A stretch of DNA of 64,000 nucleotides from an uncultured Pelagibacteraceae bacterium (GCA_902558835.1 CACEFK010000002.1:62001-126000); one strand, 5' to 3'. Positions 26,638 through 35,533 are shown, counted from the first letter of the stretch. The notes: generated by a model not told the origin, from the letters alone. Made by a program: numbers and translations.

Positions 26638-27267
26638 TTAATTTTTTTCTATTTTAGCAAATCTATTATTACATATTATTGAGCATCTTAAACCATGCTC
26701 TAATGAGAACTCGTCTATAGCTTTCTTTACACCGGGTGCATATGATAAATCGTAATCATCACAAAGAACCGTGCCACCATTAACAATAACTTGTTTGCAG
26801 CAATTTAAGTCATTTTTTACTGTTTGATAATCATGACCTCCATCAAGAAAAACATAATCAATTTTAGACATATCAATTTTTTTTAATATTATGTTTGAAT
26901 TTCCTTTAATTAATGAAGCATTGTCTTTAAATTTTTTTAAAAGATCGTTAACAGCTTCTAGACTGTATGGATTTTGTCTTTTTATATAATTGAAATAAAA
27001 ATTTTTGATAGGATTAGAAAAATTAGTATCAGGTATTACTTCATTTTGATTTTCTAAAGTTTCTGCAAATAAATCTAATCCTACATATTTAAAATCTTGT
27101 CCATGCATTTTGTAAAGTAGCTCACAGACATTTCGAGCAGTAACTCCATGAAAAACACCAACCTCAAGAAATACTTTAGGGTTTTTTTCAGCTACTTCTT
27201 TTAAAAAAAATTCTCCAACACCTTTTTGTTTTAAGCTAGTTTTTCGAAAATATTTTTTGTATCTCAA
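26638..27267 (-). CDS. Class I SAM-dependent methyltransferase-like protein
   Basis: 209 residues of the Methyltransf_24 type: motif I-like FLEVGVFHGVTARN, and KIDYVFLDGGHDYQTVKNDL with the DGGHxY signature. The substrate is unknown; relatives modify sugars, lipids or small metabolites. The start is a TTG directly after the nrdB stop codon (TAATTG), and no in-frame ATG occurs in the first 50 codons, so it relies on translational coupling with nrdB. Confidence 0.75.
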   Translation of the reverse strand: MRYKKYFRKTSLKQKGVGEFFLKEVAEKNPKVFLEVGVFHGVTARNVCELLYKMHGQDFKYVGLDLFAETLENQNEVIPDTNFSNPIKNFYFNYIKRQNPYSLEAVNDLLKKFKDNASLIKGNSNIILKKIDMSKIDYVFLDGGHDYQTVKNDLNCCKQVIVNGGTVLCDDYDLSYAPGVKKAIDEFSLEHGLRCSIICNNRFAKIEKN

Positions 27268-28275
27268 TTAACTAAATGCTTCTGCCCAAGTACCTTGTGT
27301 TGATGCTTTAGAATATTCTGTTGCACGACCTTCAAAGAAATTCATGTGTTCAACAGCATTAAGCATTGTATCTAACCAAGTTAGTGGATTTTTTTGAACA
27401 TCATAAATTGGTTCTAATCCTAATTGAATAAGTCGTCTATTCGCAATGAACCTAATGTAATCTTTAACTTCTTGAGCAGTTAAACCTTCCATTGGACCCA
27501 TTTCAAAAGCTAAATCAATAAAAGCATCTTCATGCTCAACAATTATTCTGCAAGCTTCATAAAGTTCTTTTTTAAGTTTAGGTGTCCAGATTTCAGGATT
27601 TTCTTTTATAAACTCCTTAAAAATTCTGATCATAGAATTACAATGAAGTGTTTCATCTCTTACAGACCAAGTAACTATCTGTCCCATTCCTTTCATTTTA
27701 TTGTGTCTTGGAAAATTCAATAAAATAGCAAAACTAGCAAACAATTGTAATCCTTCTGTAAAAGCACTAAACACCGCAACTGTTTTTGCAATATCCTCTT
27801 TAGAATTTACATTGAAACCCTGCATGTAATCGTACTTGTCTTTCATCTCTTTGTATTTCATGAAAGCTGAGTATTCAGACTCAGGCATACCAATAGTATC
27901 TAAAAGATGAGAATAAGCAGCTACATGAACTGTTTCCATTGCAGCAAATGCTGTCATCATCATTAATACCTCTGTTGGTTTAAATACAGTTGTGTAATGT
28001 CTTAGATAACAATTATTAACTTCTACGTCTGCTTGAGTAAAAAACCTAAAAATTTGTGTTAATAAATTTTTTTCCGGTTGAGACAAGTTTTTTTGCCAAT
28101 CTTTAACATCGTCTCCTAAAGGGACTTCTTCTGGTAACCAATGTATTCTTTGTTGAGTTAACCAGGCATCATAACACCATGGATATCTAAACGGTTTGTA
28201 AACAGGGTTCTCTACTAATAGACCCATTTTTTTTGGTTGAATAATCTCTTTGTTAATTTTTTCTGCTACTGACAT
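27268..28275 (-). CDS. nrdB: Ribonucleotide reductase beta subunit (R2)
   Basis: Holds the radical-generating metal site of class I RNR. In this 335-residue protein Asp83, Glu114 and His117 are the first-half ligands, Tyr121 occupies the radical-tyrosine position (ETVHVAAY), and the second half supplies Glu in AFTEGLQLF and Glu/His in RDETLHCNS. I place the start at the ATG at 28275: GAGGAG at 28289-28284 lies 8 bases before it and covers the alternative GTG. It overlaps the nrdA stop by 10 bases. Confidence 0.95.
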   Translation of the reverse strand: MSVAEKINKEIIQPKKMGLLVENPVYKPFRYPWCYDAWLTQQRIHWLPEEVPLGDDVKDWQKNLSQPEKNLLTQIFRFFTQADVEVNNCYLRHYTTVFKPTEVLMMMTAFAAMETVHVAAYSHLLDTIGMPESEYSAFMKYKEMKDKYDYMQGFNVNSKEDIAKTVAVFSAFTEGLQLFASFAILLNFPRHNKMKGMGQIVTWSVRDETLHCNSMIRIFKEFIKENPEIWTPKLKKELYEACRIIVEHEDAFIDLAFEMGPMEGLTAQEVKDYIRFIANRRLIQLGLEPIYDVQKNPLTWLDTMLNAVEHMNFFEGRATEYSKASTQGTWAEAFS

Positions 28276-30206
28276 GATAAACACTCCTCGTACTCTGGCT
28301 GCTCGTTTGATTGTTGATTTTTAGATTTATAAACATTTGCTGTAATATCAGTTGATTTAGCATCATTAATATTTTCAGCTCTCTGAATTGATTTTGATCT
28401 ACAGTAATAAAGGCTCTTTAAACCTTTCTTCCATGCATCAAAATGAATTTTATGTAATTCTTTTTTATGAACATCTGCTGGTAAAAATAAATTTACTGAT
28501 TGAGCTTGTGAAATATAAGGGGTTCTATCACCACTAAGTTCAATTATCCAATTTTGATTAAGCTCAAATGCTGTTTTAAATACATCTTTTTCTAAATCAG
28601 TTAAGAAATCTAGGTGGCTAACAGATCCTTGATTAGTGGTGATTGTGGACCATGTTTCATCATCATTTTTACCATGACTTTGTAATATTTCTTCCAAATA
28701 TCTATTTCTAACATTGAAAGATCCTGACAAAGTTTTGTGAGTATAACTATTTGCTGCAATAGGTTCTACTCCTGGAGAGGCTCCACCACAAATAATTGAA
28801 ATAGAAGCTGTGGGAGCTATTGCTGTTTTGTTTGAAAATCTTTCCTTATAGCCATACTCAGCTGCATCTGGGCAAGCCCCTCTTTCTTCAGCCAAATCTT
28901 TAGATGCTTGATTTACTTTTTCATCAATGTTTTTAAATATTTTTTTATTCCATGATTTCGCCATTACAGACTCAAGTGGAATTCTATTTTTTTGTAAGAA
29001 TGAGTGAAAGCCCATTACACCTAAACCAACACTTCTTTCTCTTTCTGCTGAATATTTTGCATCTTTAAACTGATCAGGTGCTTTATTAATGAAATCTGAT
29101 AAGACGTTATCCAAAAATCTCATCACATCATTAATCATATCTGGATCATCTTTCCATTCATCATACTTTTCTAAATTTAAAGAAGATAAACAGCATACTG
29201 CTGTTCTATCTCTTCCATCTTTATCAATTCCTGTAGGTAAAGTTATCTCGCTACATAAGTTAGAAGTTTTAACTGTAAGATTTGCTAATTTATGATGCTG
29301 AGGAATTTGTCTATTAACAGTATCAATATAAATAATATAAGGTTCTCCTGTTTCTATTCTTGCAGTTAATAACCTAATCCATAAATTTCTTGCCGAAATA
29401 GTTTGCTGTATAGTTCCATCAGCAGGACTTTTTAATGCCCATTGCTCGTCAGTTTCAACTGCTCTCATAAATGCATCAGATACTAAAACTCCATGATGTA
29501 AATTTAATGCTTTTCTATTTGGATCTCCTCCTGTGGGTCTTCTCATCTCTATAAATTCTTCGATCTCAGGATGATCAATTGGAAGATAACAAGCTGCTGA
29601 TCCTCTTCTTAATGATCCTTGACTAATTGCCATCGTCAATGAGTCCATAACTTTAATAAATGGAATTATTCCTGAAGTTTTTCCAACTTTTCCAATTTTT
29701 TCTCCAATAGATCTTAAGTTGCCCCAATAACTTCCGATACCACCACCCTTAGCAGCAAGCCAAACATTCTCACTCCAAAGATCTAAAATACCACCCAAGC
29801 TGTCTGAAGCTTCATTTAAAAAACATGAAATTGGTAAACCTCTTTTAGTCCCACCATTTGATAAAACTGGTGTAGCAGGCATAAACCAAAGGTTGCTAAT
29901 ATAATTATAAATTCTTTGTGCATGTAAATTGTCATCTGAGTATGTGCTAGCTACTCTTGCAAACAAGTCTTGATAAGATTCATTTGGACCAAGATATCTA
30001 TCTTTCAAAGTTGCTTTTCCAAAATCAGTTAAGTTTGAGTCTTTTGATCTATCAATTTTAATTATGATACCTTTATCGTTTTGAAAAAGTTCTGTTTCAT
30101 TGTTTAACGAAAAAAGATCTGGTCTATTACCTTTTGAGACTTCTTTAACTTCTGGGCTATATTCAGAGACAGCTTTTTTGAGGGCCTGGGAGAGAATCTT
30201 ATTCAT
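28266..30206 (-). CDS. nrdA: Ribonucleotide reductase alpha subunit without ATP cone
   Basis: Reduces ribonucleoside diphosphates to deoxy forms. The catalytic set is complete: Cys128 (PISCFLNEAS), the NLCSE segment with the thiyl-radical Cys, a Cys in AVCCLSSLN, the radical-relay pair in SLYYCRS, and the C-terminal ECLSCQ redox pair. The first active-site Cys is at residue 128 versus 225 in E. coli NrdA, so the N-terminal ATP-cone (about 90 residues) is missing. dATP activity control through that domain should therefore be absent. Confidence 0.95.
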   Translation of the reverse strand: MNKILSQALKKAVSEYSPEVKEVSKGNRPDLFSLNNETELFQNDKGIIIKIDRSKDSNLTDFGKATLKDRYLGPNESYQDLFARVASTYSDDNLHAQRIYNYISNLWFMPATPVLSNGGTKRGLPISCFLNEASDSLGGILDLWSENVWLAAKGGGIGSYWGNLRSIGEKIGKVGKTSGIIPFIKVMDSLTMAISQGSLRRGSAACYLPIDHPEIEEFIEMRRPTGGDPNRKALNLHHGVLVSDAFMRAVETDEQWALKSPADGTIQQTISARNLWIRLLTARIETGEPYIIYIDTVNRQIPQHHKLANLTVKTSNLCSEITLPTGIDKDGRDRTAVCCLSSLNLEKYDEWKDDPDMINDVMRFLDNVLSDFINKAPDQFKDAKYSAERERSVGLGVMGFHSFLQKNRIPLESVMAKSWNKKIFKNIDEKVNQASKDLAEERGACPDAAEYGYKERFSNKTAIAPTASISIICGGASPGVEPIAANSYTHKTLSGSFNVRNRYLEEILQSHGKNDDETWSTITTNQGSVSHLDFLTDLEKDVFKTAFELNQNWIIELSGDRTPYISQAQSVNLFLPADVHKKELHKIHFDAWKKGLKSLYYCRSKSIQRAENINDAKSTDITANVYKSKNQQSNEQPEYEECLSCQ

Positions 30207-30239
30207 AATTTTTAATATATTTTGTTATTTAGGCGAAAA

Positions 30240-30255
30240 CAACTATATGTTGTAG
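30240..30255. promoter_or_regulatory. Candidate NrdR box upstream of nrdA
   Basis: The core CTATATGTTG fits the NrdR box core C-W-A-T-A-T-A-T-W-G at 9 of 10 places and lies about 35 bases before the nrdA start. A weaker match, CTAAATAAAC (30274-30283), is centred 31 bases away, the usual pair spacing. The nrdR gene is not in this window. Confidence 0.5.
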
Positions 30256-30263
30256 GCGCTTTA

Positions 30264-30279
30264 ATTTAGTATACTAAAT
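30264..30279. promoter_or_regulatory. Perfect 16-base palindrome
   Basis: ATTTAGTATACTAAAT is a perfect palindrome in the 179-base divergent gap between nrdA and the phosphohexomutase. It overlaps the second weak NrdR-like half box. It may be the operator of a dimeric regulator; chance occurrence in A/T-rich DNA is possible. Confidence 0.4.
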
Positions 30280-30385
30280 AAACGTTTAATCAATGGAACA
30301 TTTATAGAACGCGACAATATGAATATCAATAAAAAAATTAGAATAATTTCAAGAAATTAACATAAAAAGGTTGAGAAAGTAACAA

Positions 30386-31840
30386 ATGAACAAAAGTATT
30401 AGAATAGATCCCTATGGTTTTAGAGAATATGACGCCCGATGGTTGTATGAGAAAGATATAAACCAATCTGGAATAGAGAATCTTGGAAGAGGGCTTGGAA
30501 CACAGATAAAAATACATACCAAAAAAGATAATCCTAGAGTCATAGTAGGTCATGATTATCGTTCTTATAGTGAGGAAATAAAAACAGCTCTTAAAAAAGG
30601 ATTATTGTCTACAGGATGTAATATAGAAGATATTGGCCTGTCGTTATCACCAATGGTTTATTTTGCGCAATTTAATTTAAATGCAGATGCAGTTGCTATG
30701 GTTACAGCAAGTCATAATGAAAATGGTTGGACTGGTGTGAAAATGGGAATCGCAAAAGGACTAACTCATGCACCTGATGAAATGAAGGAATTAAAAGAAA
30801 TTACCTTAAATGAAAAATTTACAAAAGGTGAAGGTAATGAAAAACAAATAAAAGATTTTGATAAAATCTATAAAGAAGATCTAATTAGTAAAAATAAAAT
30901 TAAAAAAAAAATAAAAGCTGTGGTGGCTTGTGGAAATGGAACAGCAGGTGTTTTTGCCCCGGATATTCTAAGAGGTATTGGATGTGAGGTAATAGAGTTG
31001 GATTGTAACCTAGATTGGAATTTTCCTAAATACAATCCAAATCCAGAGGATCTAGAAATGCTTCACGAAATAGCAAAAGTAGTTAATGAAAACAATGCTG
31101 ATATAGGTTTTGGATTTGATGGTGATGGAGATAGAGTTGGGGTTATTGATGATAAGGGTAATGAAATATTTTCAGATAAAATAGGTCTTCTAATAGCTAG
31201 AAATCTATCAAACAAACATAAAAATTCAAAATTTGTAGTGGATGTAAAATCAACAGGTTTATATTCAAAAGATAAAATTTTATTGGAAAACAATTGTGAA
31301 ACTATTTATTGGAAAACAGGTCATTCACACATTAAAAGAAAAGTAAACACTGAAAAAGCTCTAGCAGGATTTGAGAAAAGTGGACATTTTTTCTTTAATC
31401 AGCCATTAGGTTTTGGATATGACGATGGTATCAATTCAGCAATTCAAGTATGTCACTTATTAAATAATCAAAATAAAAAAATGAGTGAAGTTATTAGTGA
31501 ACTGCCTAACACATTTCAAACACCAACAATGGCACCTTTTTGTAAAGATGAGGAGAAGTATATTGTTGTTGAAGAGCTTGTTAATCAAATTAAAAATTTA
31601 AAAGAAAACAAGACTGAAATAGATGGCCAAATTATTGATGATATTTTAACTGTTAATGGAGTTAGATTTTCATTTGAAGATGGTTCTTGGGGACTTATAA
31701 GAGCATCTTCAAACAAACCATCTTTAGTTATTGTTACTGAAAGCCCAACATCAGATGAAAGAAAGAAAAGAATCTTTGATTTTATTGACAATTTGTTACA
31801 AAAAACAGGTAAGGTTGGTGAGTATGATCAGAAAATTTAA
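30386..31840 (+). CDS. Phosphomannomutase/phosphoglucomutase
   Basis: Alpha-D-phosphohexomutase of 484 residues, four-domain type. Phospho-serine loop TASHN is at 107-111, the metal loop is DGDGDRVG, and a sugar-binding FEKSGH and a late phosphate-binding Arg/Ser segment (RASSNKPS) are present. It interconverts hexose 1- and 6-phosphates for surface sugars. PgmG/AlgC-like rather than GlmM by length and by the FGFDGDGDR spacing, though overlap in use cannot be ruled out. It ends overlapping the convergent gene by 4 bases. Confidence 0.9.
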   Translation: MNKSIRIDPYGFREYDARWLYEKDINQSGIENLGRGLGTQIKIHTKKDNPRVIVGHDYRSYSEEIKTALKKGLLSTGCNIEDIGLSLSPMVYFAQFNLNADAVAMVTASHNENGWTGVKMGIAKGLTHAPDEMKELKEITLNEKFTKGEGNEKQIKDFDKIYKEDLISKNKIKKKIKAVVACGNGTAGVFAPDILRGIGCEVIELDCNLDWNFPKYNPNPEDLEMLHEIAKVVNENNADIGFGFDGDGDRVGVIDDKGNEIFSDKIGLLIARNLSNKHKNSKFVVDVKSTGLYSKDKILLENNCETIYWKTGHSHIKRKVNTEKALAGFEKSGHFFFNQPLGFGYDDGINSAIQVCHLLNNQNKKMSEVISELPNTFQTPTMAPFCKDEEKYIVVEELVNQIKNLKENKTEIDGQIIDDILTVNGVRFSFEDGSWGLIRASSNKPSLVIVTESPTSDERKKRIFDFIDNLLQKTGKVGEYDQKI

Positions 31841-32940
31841 TTTTTTAAATTATCTTCATCATTTTTATTTTCTAAATTATCGTTATCAGCTTTAGTTTCT
31901 AAATTATCGCCATCCTGATTGTTTTCTTGTTCAGGAGTTTCATCGCTATAAAACTTTCTAACTAATTCCTCCTCTTTTAGTCGTTGTTCTTCATCAAATT
32001 TTTTCTCCCATTCTTTCATGCGCCTATTTTCCTCTTCAATTCTCTCTTTTTGAGCTTTTTCAGCTAATCGAATTCTTTCGTTTTCTTCTTCAATTCTTTT
32101 TTGTCTTTCCTCCTCTATTTTCAATTCTCTTTCTCTTTGACGTCTTTCATTTTCTTGATTTACTCTCTCACGTTCTGCTTCTTTAAGTTCTTTTTCTTTA
32201 ATTCTTAATTCCTCTTCCTTGGCTCTTTGCTCAGCCTCTTCTTTTAAAATCTGTCTTTGAATTTCCTGCTGTCTTTCAGTTTCTAGATCTCTTAATCTTT
32301 CTTCCATTTCTTTAAGTTTTTCTTGTTCATATTTCAGCTTCCTAGCTGCTTCTCTTAATCTTTGTTCTTCCTCAAGTCTATTTTTCCTTTCAATTTCTTT
32401 TAATCTTATTTTTTCTTGTCTTTCTTTTTCTTTTTCATCTCTTTTCTTTTGAGCTTCAATTTCTTTATTTTTTAATTCTTCCTCTTTAATTTTAATATTT
32501 TCTTCTCTAATTCTTTGTCTTTCTAACATTTTGAGTCTTAAATCTTCTTCTTTAAGCTTTCTTGCTTCCTCTCTAAGTTTTCTAGTTTCTTCGTCTTTAA
32601 TTTTTTTCTGTTCTATTTTAATTCTCTGAGCTTCTATTTTTTGTCTTTTCTCTTCATTCTTTTTTTCTTGCTTTTCATTTTCAATGATTAATTTTTTTTG
32701 AAATAGAAGTTTTTTTCTTTCTTCTTTTAATTCATCTTGTTTAGCTTTTTTCGCTAATTTTTTTTCTAAAATTAATTCTCTTTTTTTTTCTTTTTCTAAT
32801 TGTTTTTGTAGTGCTTGATCTTTTTTAACTTTATTTTTTTTTATATTATTTAGTAAAGAGGAGAATTTATTTTTTGATTTATCTAATGGATCAAATAAAT
32901 TTTTTTTAATTTTTTTATTAATGTCTTTTATTGAAACCAT
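31837..32940 (-). CDS. Charged single-helix/coiled-coil protein, 367 residues
   Basis: Almost the whole chain from about residue 55 to 325 is made of Glu, Lys, Arg, Gln and Leu, with E4-(R/K)4-like alternation (EEERQKRIEEENERIRLAE and similar). This predicts a very long stable helix or coiled coil of roughly 40 nm if continuous. The N-terminus is basic; the last 40 residues are acidic with three short imperfect repeats of the DNLE(N/T)K type. There is no signal peptide or membrane segment. It could be a spacer, scaffold or nucleoid/envelope linker. No family is recognised. Confidence 0.75.
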   Translation of the reverse strand: MVSIKDINKKIKKNLFDPLDKSKNKFSSLLNNIKKNKVKKDQALQKQLEKEKKRELILEKKLAKKAKQDELKEERKKLLFQKKLIIENEKQEKKNEEKRQKIEAQRIKIEQKKIKDEETRKLREEARKLKEEDLRLKMLERQRIREENIKIKEEELKNKEIEAQKKRDEKEKERQEKIRLKEIERKNRLEEEQRLREAARKLKYEQEKLKEMEERLRDLETERQQEIQRQILKEEAEQRAKEEELRIKEKELKEAERERVNQENERRQRERELKIEEERQKRIEEENERIRLAEKAQKERIEEENRRMKEWEKKFDEEQRLKEEELVRKFYSDETPEQENNQDGDNLETKADNDNLENKNDEDNLKN

Positions 32941-33111
32941 GTTTTAAAGTATCAATTAGTATTTAAACCCTAAATATTATGTATGGCTAAATTGAGTTTT
33001 TCAGTAATCTAAATACAACTTTAGATTGTTAATATTTAAATTAGTTAATAAAATACATTTACAACTATTAAGTGTTAATGAAATTTAAGAGAATCAACTA
33101 ATTTGAAATGT

Positions 33112-33150
33112 GAGGTGATGGAGGGAGACTGAAGTCACCTCTTTTTTTTT
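33112..33150 (+). terminator. Intrinsic terminator with no matching upstream gene
   Basis: GAGGTGA (33112-33118) pairs with TCACCTC (33135-33141) and is followed by nine T. It acts on the plus strand, yet both flanking genes are on minus and the nearest plus gene ends at 31840, beyond a 1.1-kb opposed gene. The 215-base gap 32941-33155 may therefore encode a small plus-strand RNA. Confidence 0.7.
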
Positions 33151-33155
33151 ACTTT

Positions 33156-33941
33156 TTATAATTTTAAGTATTCGTAAAAAAATTTAATCGAAACCACTAA
33201 AAGAAAAATTCCAAAAAACTTACTAATTTTATTCTTATCAATACTGTGTACTGTTTTAGCTCCTATCCTAGCCATAAAAGTTGTAATCGGTATGAAAATT
33301 AAAAAAGCAGGGATATTTATAAAACCAACACTTAGTGGAAGACTTGAATTTAAATAAGTTCCTGAAATTAAAAAGCCTATTGCTCCAAATAAAGCAATTA
33401 AAAAACCTATAGCTGCTGCACTTCCAATGGCTTTATTTATTGAATAACCAAAAAACTTCAGGATAGGAACATTCATTACGGCTCCTCCTATACCCATAGG
33501 AGCTGATATAAACCCAACAAGAAAACCAAGAATTACTTTTAGATGTAATTTCATTTTAACAATTATGTTTTGTTCCTTTTCTTTTATTAACAATAAGTAA
33601 ATTCCTAAAAATAAAATCATAATTGAAAAAAATAAAACTAAAGATTTAGTTTTTAAAGAAGCTGCAAAAGCAGTACCAACAATAACTCCAAGTACAACAA
33701 ACAAACCATAGTTTTTAACAATATCGAAATCAACAGCTTTAAATTTATGATGTGTTAAAACTGAAACTGTAGATGTTGGTATTATGATTGCAAAAGAAGT
33801 TCCAACAGCAAGATGCATAACATATTGAGGATCAATTTCTAAAGAACCAAAAATAAAATATAAAAAAGGAACAGTTATCAACCCTCCACCAATACCAAAT
33901 AATCCAGCAACAAATCCAACTGGTATAGCCGTTAAGGCCAT
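33156..33941 (-). CDS. TauE/SafE-family membrane exporter
   Basis: 261 residues with about seven or eight hydrophobic segments and the family's GxFGIGGGLITVP motif near residue 15, repeated as SAPMGIGGAVMNVP in the second half. Family members export sulfite, sulfoacetate or related anions across the inner membrane. The first ATG falls within the first helix; in-frame codons upstream (LNSILTNEYSYIVLL, from about 33986) extend the helix naturally but offer only CTG or ATT as starts. The real start may be non-standard. Confidence 0.85.
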   Translation of the reverse strand: MALTAIPVGFVAGLFGIGGGLITVPFLYFIFGSLEIDPQYVMHLAVGTSFAIIIPTSTVSVLTHHKFKAVDFDIVKNYGLFVVLGVIVGTAFAASLKTKSLVLFFSIMILFLGIYLLLIKEKEQNIIVKMKLHLKVILGFLVGFISAPMGIGGAVMNVPILKFFGYSINKAIGSAAAIGFLIALFGAIGFLISGTYLNSSLPLSVGFINIPAFLIFIPITTFMARIGAKTVHSIDKNKISKFFGIFLLVVSIKFFYEYLKL

Positions 33942-33981
33942 TAATAAAACAATATAACTGTATTCGTTTGTTAGAATTGAA

Positions 33982-34974
33982 TTAAGCAGACTGTCCTACT
34001 CTAGTATCTACATTGTTGTATTTAATTTTATCCATGATGTGATCAATTTTTTTCACATCAGCATCTCTTACACACATGTTTTCACTTAAATATCTTTTCC
34101 AATAACTTGCACCTGTTTGACCATGAAATAAACCAAGAGTATGTCTCATAATTTGATTCAATCTTGTTCCTTTTTTTAATTCTTCTTTAACATAAGGAAT
34201 AAGTTGTTCAATTACATCTTGTCTGCTTGGTACATCATCATTGTTAAATATTTCTTTTTCAATATCTGCTAATAAATAAGGAGTATGATACGCAGCCCTT
34301 CCTATCATTACACCATCTGTTTTTTCTAAATGAGGTTTTATTTCATCTACTGAAGTTATTCCTCCATTGATAATAATCTCTTCATTTGGAAAATCTTTTT
34401 TTAATTTATAAACATATTCGTATTTTAGAGGAGGAATATTTAAATTTTGCTTAGGTGTAAATTTACCTAACATTGCTTTTCTTGCATGTATGATAAAAGT
34501 TTTAACCCCTGTTGCTTTTAGAGTAGAAATAAAACTATGTAAATTTTCATAATCTTCCACATCATCATAACCAATTCTTGTTTTTATAGTTACTGGTAGT
34601 TTTGTAGCTGATTGCATTTTACTTAAACAATCTGCCACTAAATTTGGCTCTTTCATTAAACAAGCACCAAATCTATTTTTTTCAACTTTTTTACTAGGAC
34701 AACCTAAGTTAAGATTGATTTCATCATAACCAAAATCTTCACCTATTTTAGTGGCTTCAGCTAAAAGTTTTGGAGAAGATCCTCCTAATTGAAGTGCTAC
34801 AGGTTTCTCGTTAATATTAAACTCTAATAACTTTTTTTTATCTCCTCTATTTATGGCTTCATCGACTACCATCTCAGTATAAAGAAGAGTATTTTTAGAT
34901 ATTAATCTAAGAAAAAATCGTTCATGACGATCTGTGCAATCCATCATAGGAGCAACTGATACTTTCCTATTCAT
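33982..34974 (-). CDS. dusA: tRNA-dihydrouridine synthase A
   Basis: FMN- and NADPH-dependent reduction of uridines in the tRNA D-loop. VAPMMDCTDRHERFF near the start and the catalytic Cys in RFGACLM are DusA-type; NLNLGCPS and the C-terminal helical RNA-binding bundle follow. 330 residues. The MLGKFTPKQNLNIPPL stretch is also typical of DusA. It lies 22 bases after rpoZ on the same strand. Confidence 0.93.
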   Translation of the reverse strand: MNRKVSVAPMMDCTDRHERFFLRLISKNTLLYTEMVVDEAINRGDKKKLLEFNINEKPVALQLGGSSPKLLAEATKIGEDFGYDEINLNLGCPSKKVEKNRFGACLMKEPNLVADCLSKMQSATKLPVTIKTRIGYDDVEDYENLHSFISTLKATGVKTFIIHARKAMLGKFTPKQNLNIPPLKYEYVYKLKKDFPNEEIIINGGITSVDEIKPHLEKTDGVMIGRAAYHTPYLLADIEKEIFNNDDVPSRQDVIEQLIPYVKEELKKGTRLNQIMRHTLGLFHGQTGASYWKRYLSENMCVRDADVKKIDHIMDKIKYNNVDTRVGQSA

Positions 34975-34996
34975 GGTATAACTTTATATTATTTTT

Positions 34997-35533
34997 TTAT
35001 GAGTTTGAAGCTTCAGTGTCGTCTGAAGATACGTCTGCTTCTTGGTTTTCTGATTCTGATACTTCATCTAAAGAAACCTCTCCTTGCTCATTCATAGTTT
35101 CTTCGCCTACAGAATTATCAACTTCTGCTGTAGCTGTTTCAGATAGCTCAGCTAAATCTTCTTTTGTTACTTGAATTTTTTCTGGAGTTTTTCTTGCTCT
35201 TTTAGATGGTAAAATTGGGGTACCACTTTTTGAAATTTCACCTTTATATAGATTTTCAAAATCATCACCTATTTCTTCATCATCCTCTGCACTATCATCA
35301 ACTTGTTCAACATGTTTTCTAAGTTTGTAAACAGCGCTATCAGTTAAATCTGAAACTTTAATTTTTTCTTCTGCAATTTCTCTTAATGAAATAACTGTAT
35401 TTTTATCGTTATCTCTATCAATTGTTGGTTCTATTCCTGCATTTAATTGAGTAGCTCTTTCTTTAGCAACTAGTACTAATTCATAAGGACTCTCTACTTT
35501 ATCTATACAATCTTCTACGGTAACTCTAGCCAT
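34997..35533 (-). CDS. rpoZ: RNA polymerase omega subunit with acidic extension
   Basis: Residues 1-65 are standard omega: MARVTVEDC at the start, YELVLVAKERA, and AIREI-like SLREIAEE. Omega helps beta-prime folding and ppGpp response. Family length is about 70-130 residues; here the chain reaches 178. The extra C-terminal ~110 residues are mostly Glu, Asp, Ser and Thr, low in hydrophobics and probably disordered. It is followed by dusA. Confidence 0.9.
   Translation of the reverse strand: MARVTVEDCIDKVESPYELVLVAKERATQLNAGIEPTIDRDNDKNTVISLREIAEEKIKVSDLTDSAVYKLRKHVEQVDDSAEDDEEIGDDFENLYKGEISKSGTPILPSKRARKTPEKIQVTKEDLAELSETATAEVDNSVGEETMNEQGEVSLDEVSESENQEADVSSDDTEASNS

Noticed and set aside
28276-28284. 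GTG start for nrdB three codons upstream
   Set aside because: That GTG overlaps the GAGGAG ribosome site which is well placed for the ATG at 28275.
31837-32940. Repeated A/G tracts read as a possible satellite or CRISPR-like array
   Set aside because: The repeats are codon-level E/K/R runs of unequal length inside one open frame; there are no fixed repeat-spacer units. No CRISPR array was seen anywhere in the window.
33112-33150. Terminator of the TauE or charged-helix gene
   Set aside because: The T-tract is on the plus-strand 3' side; read on minus the stem is followed by mixed sequence, so it cannot be an intrinsic terminator for the minus genes.
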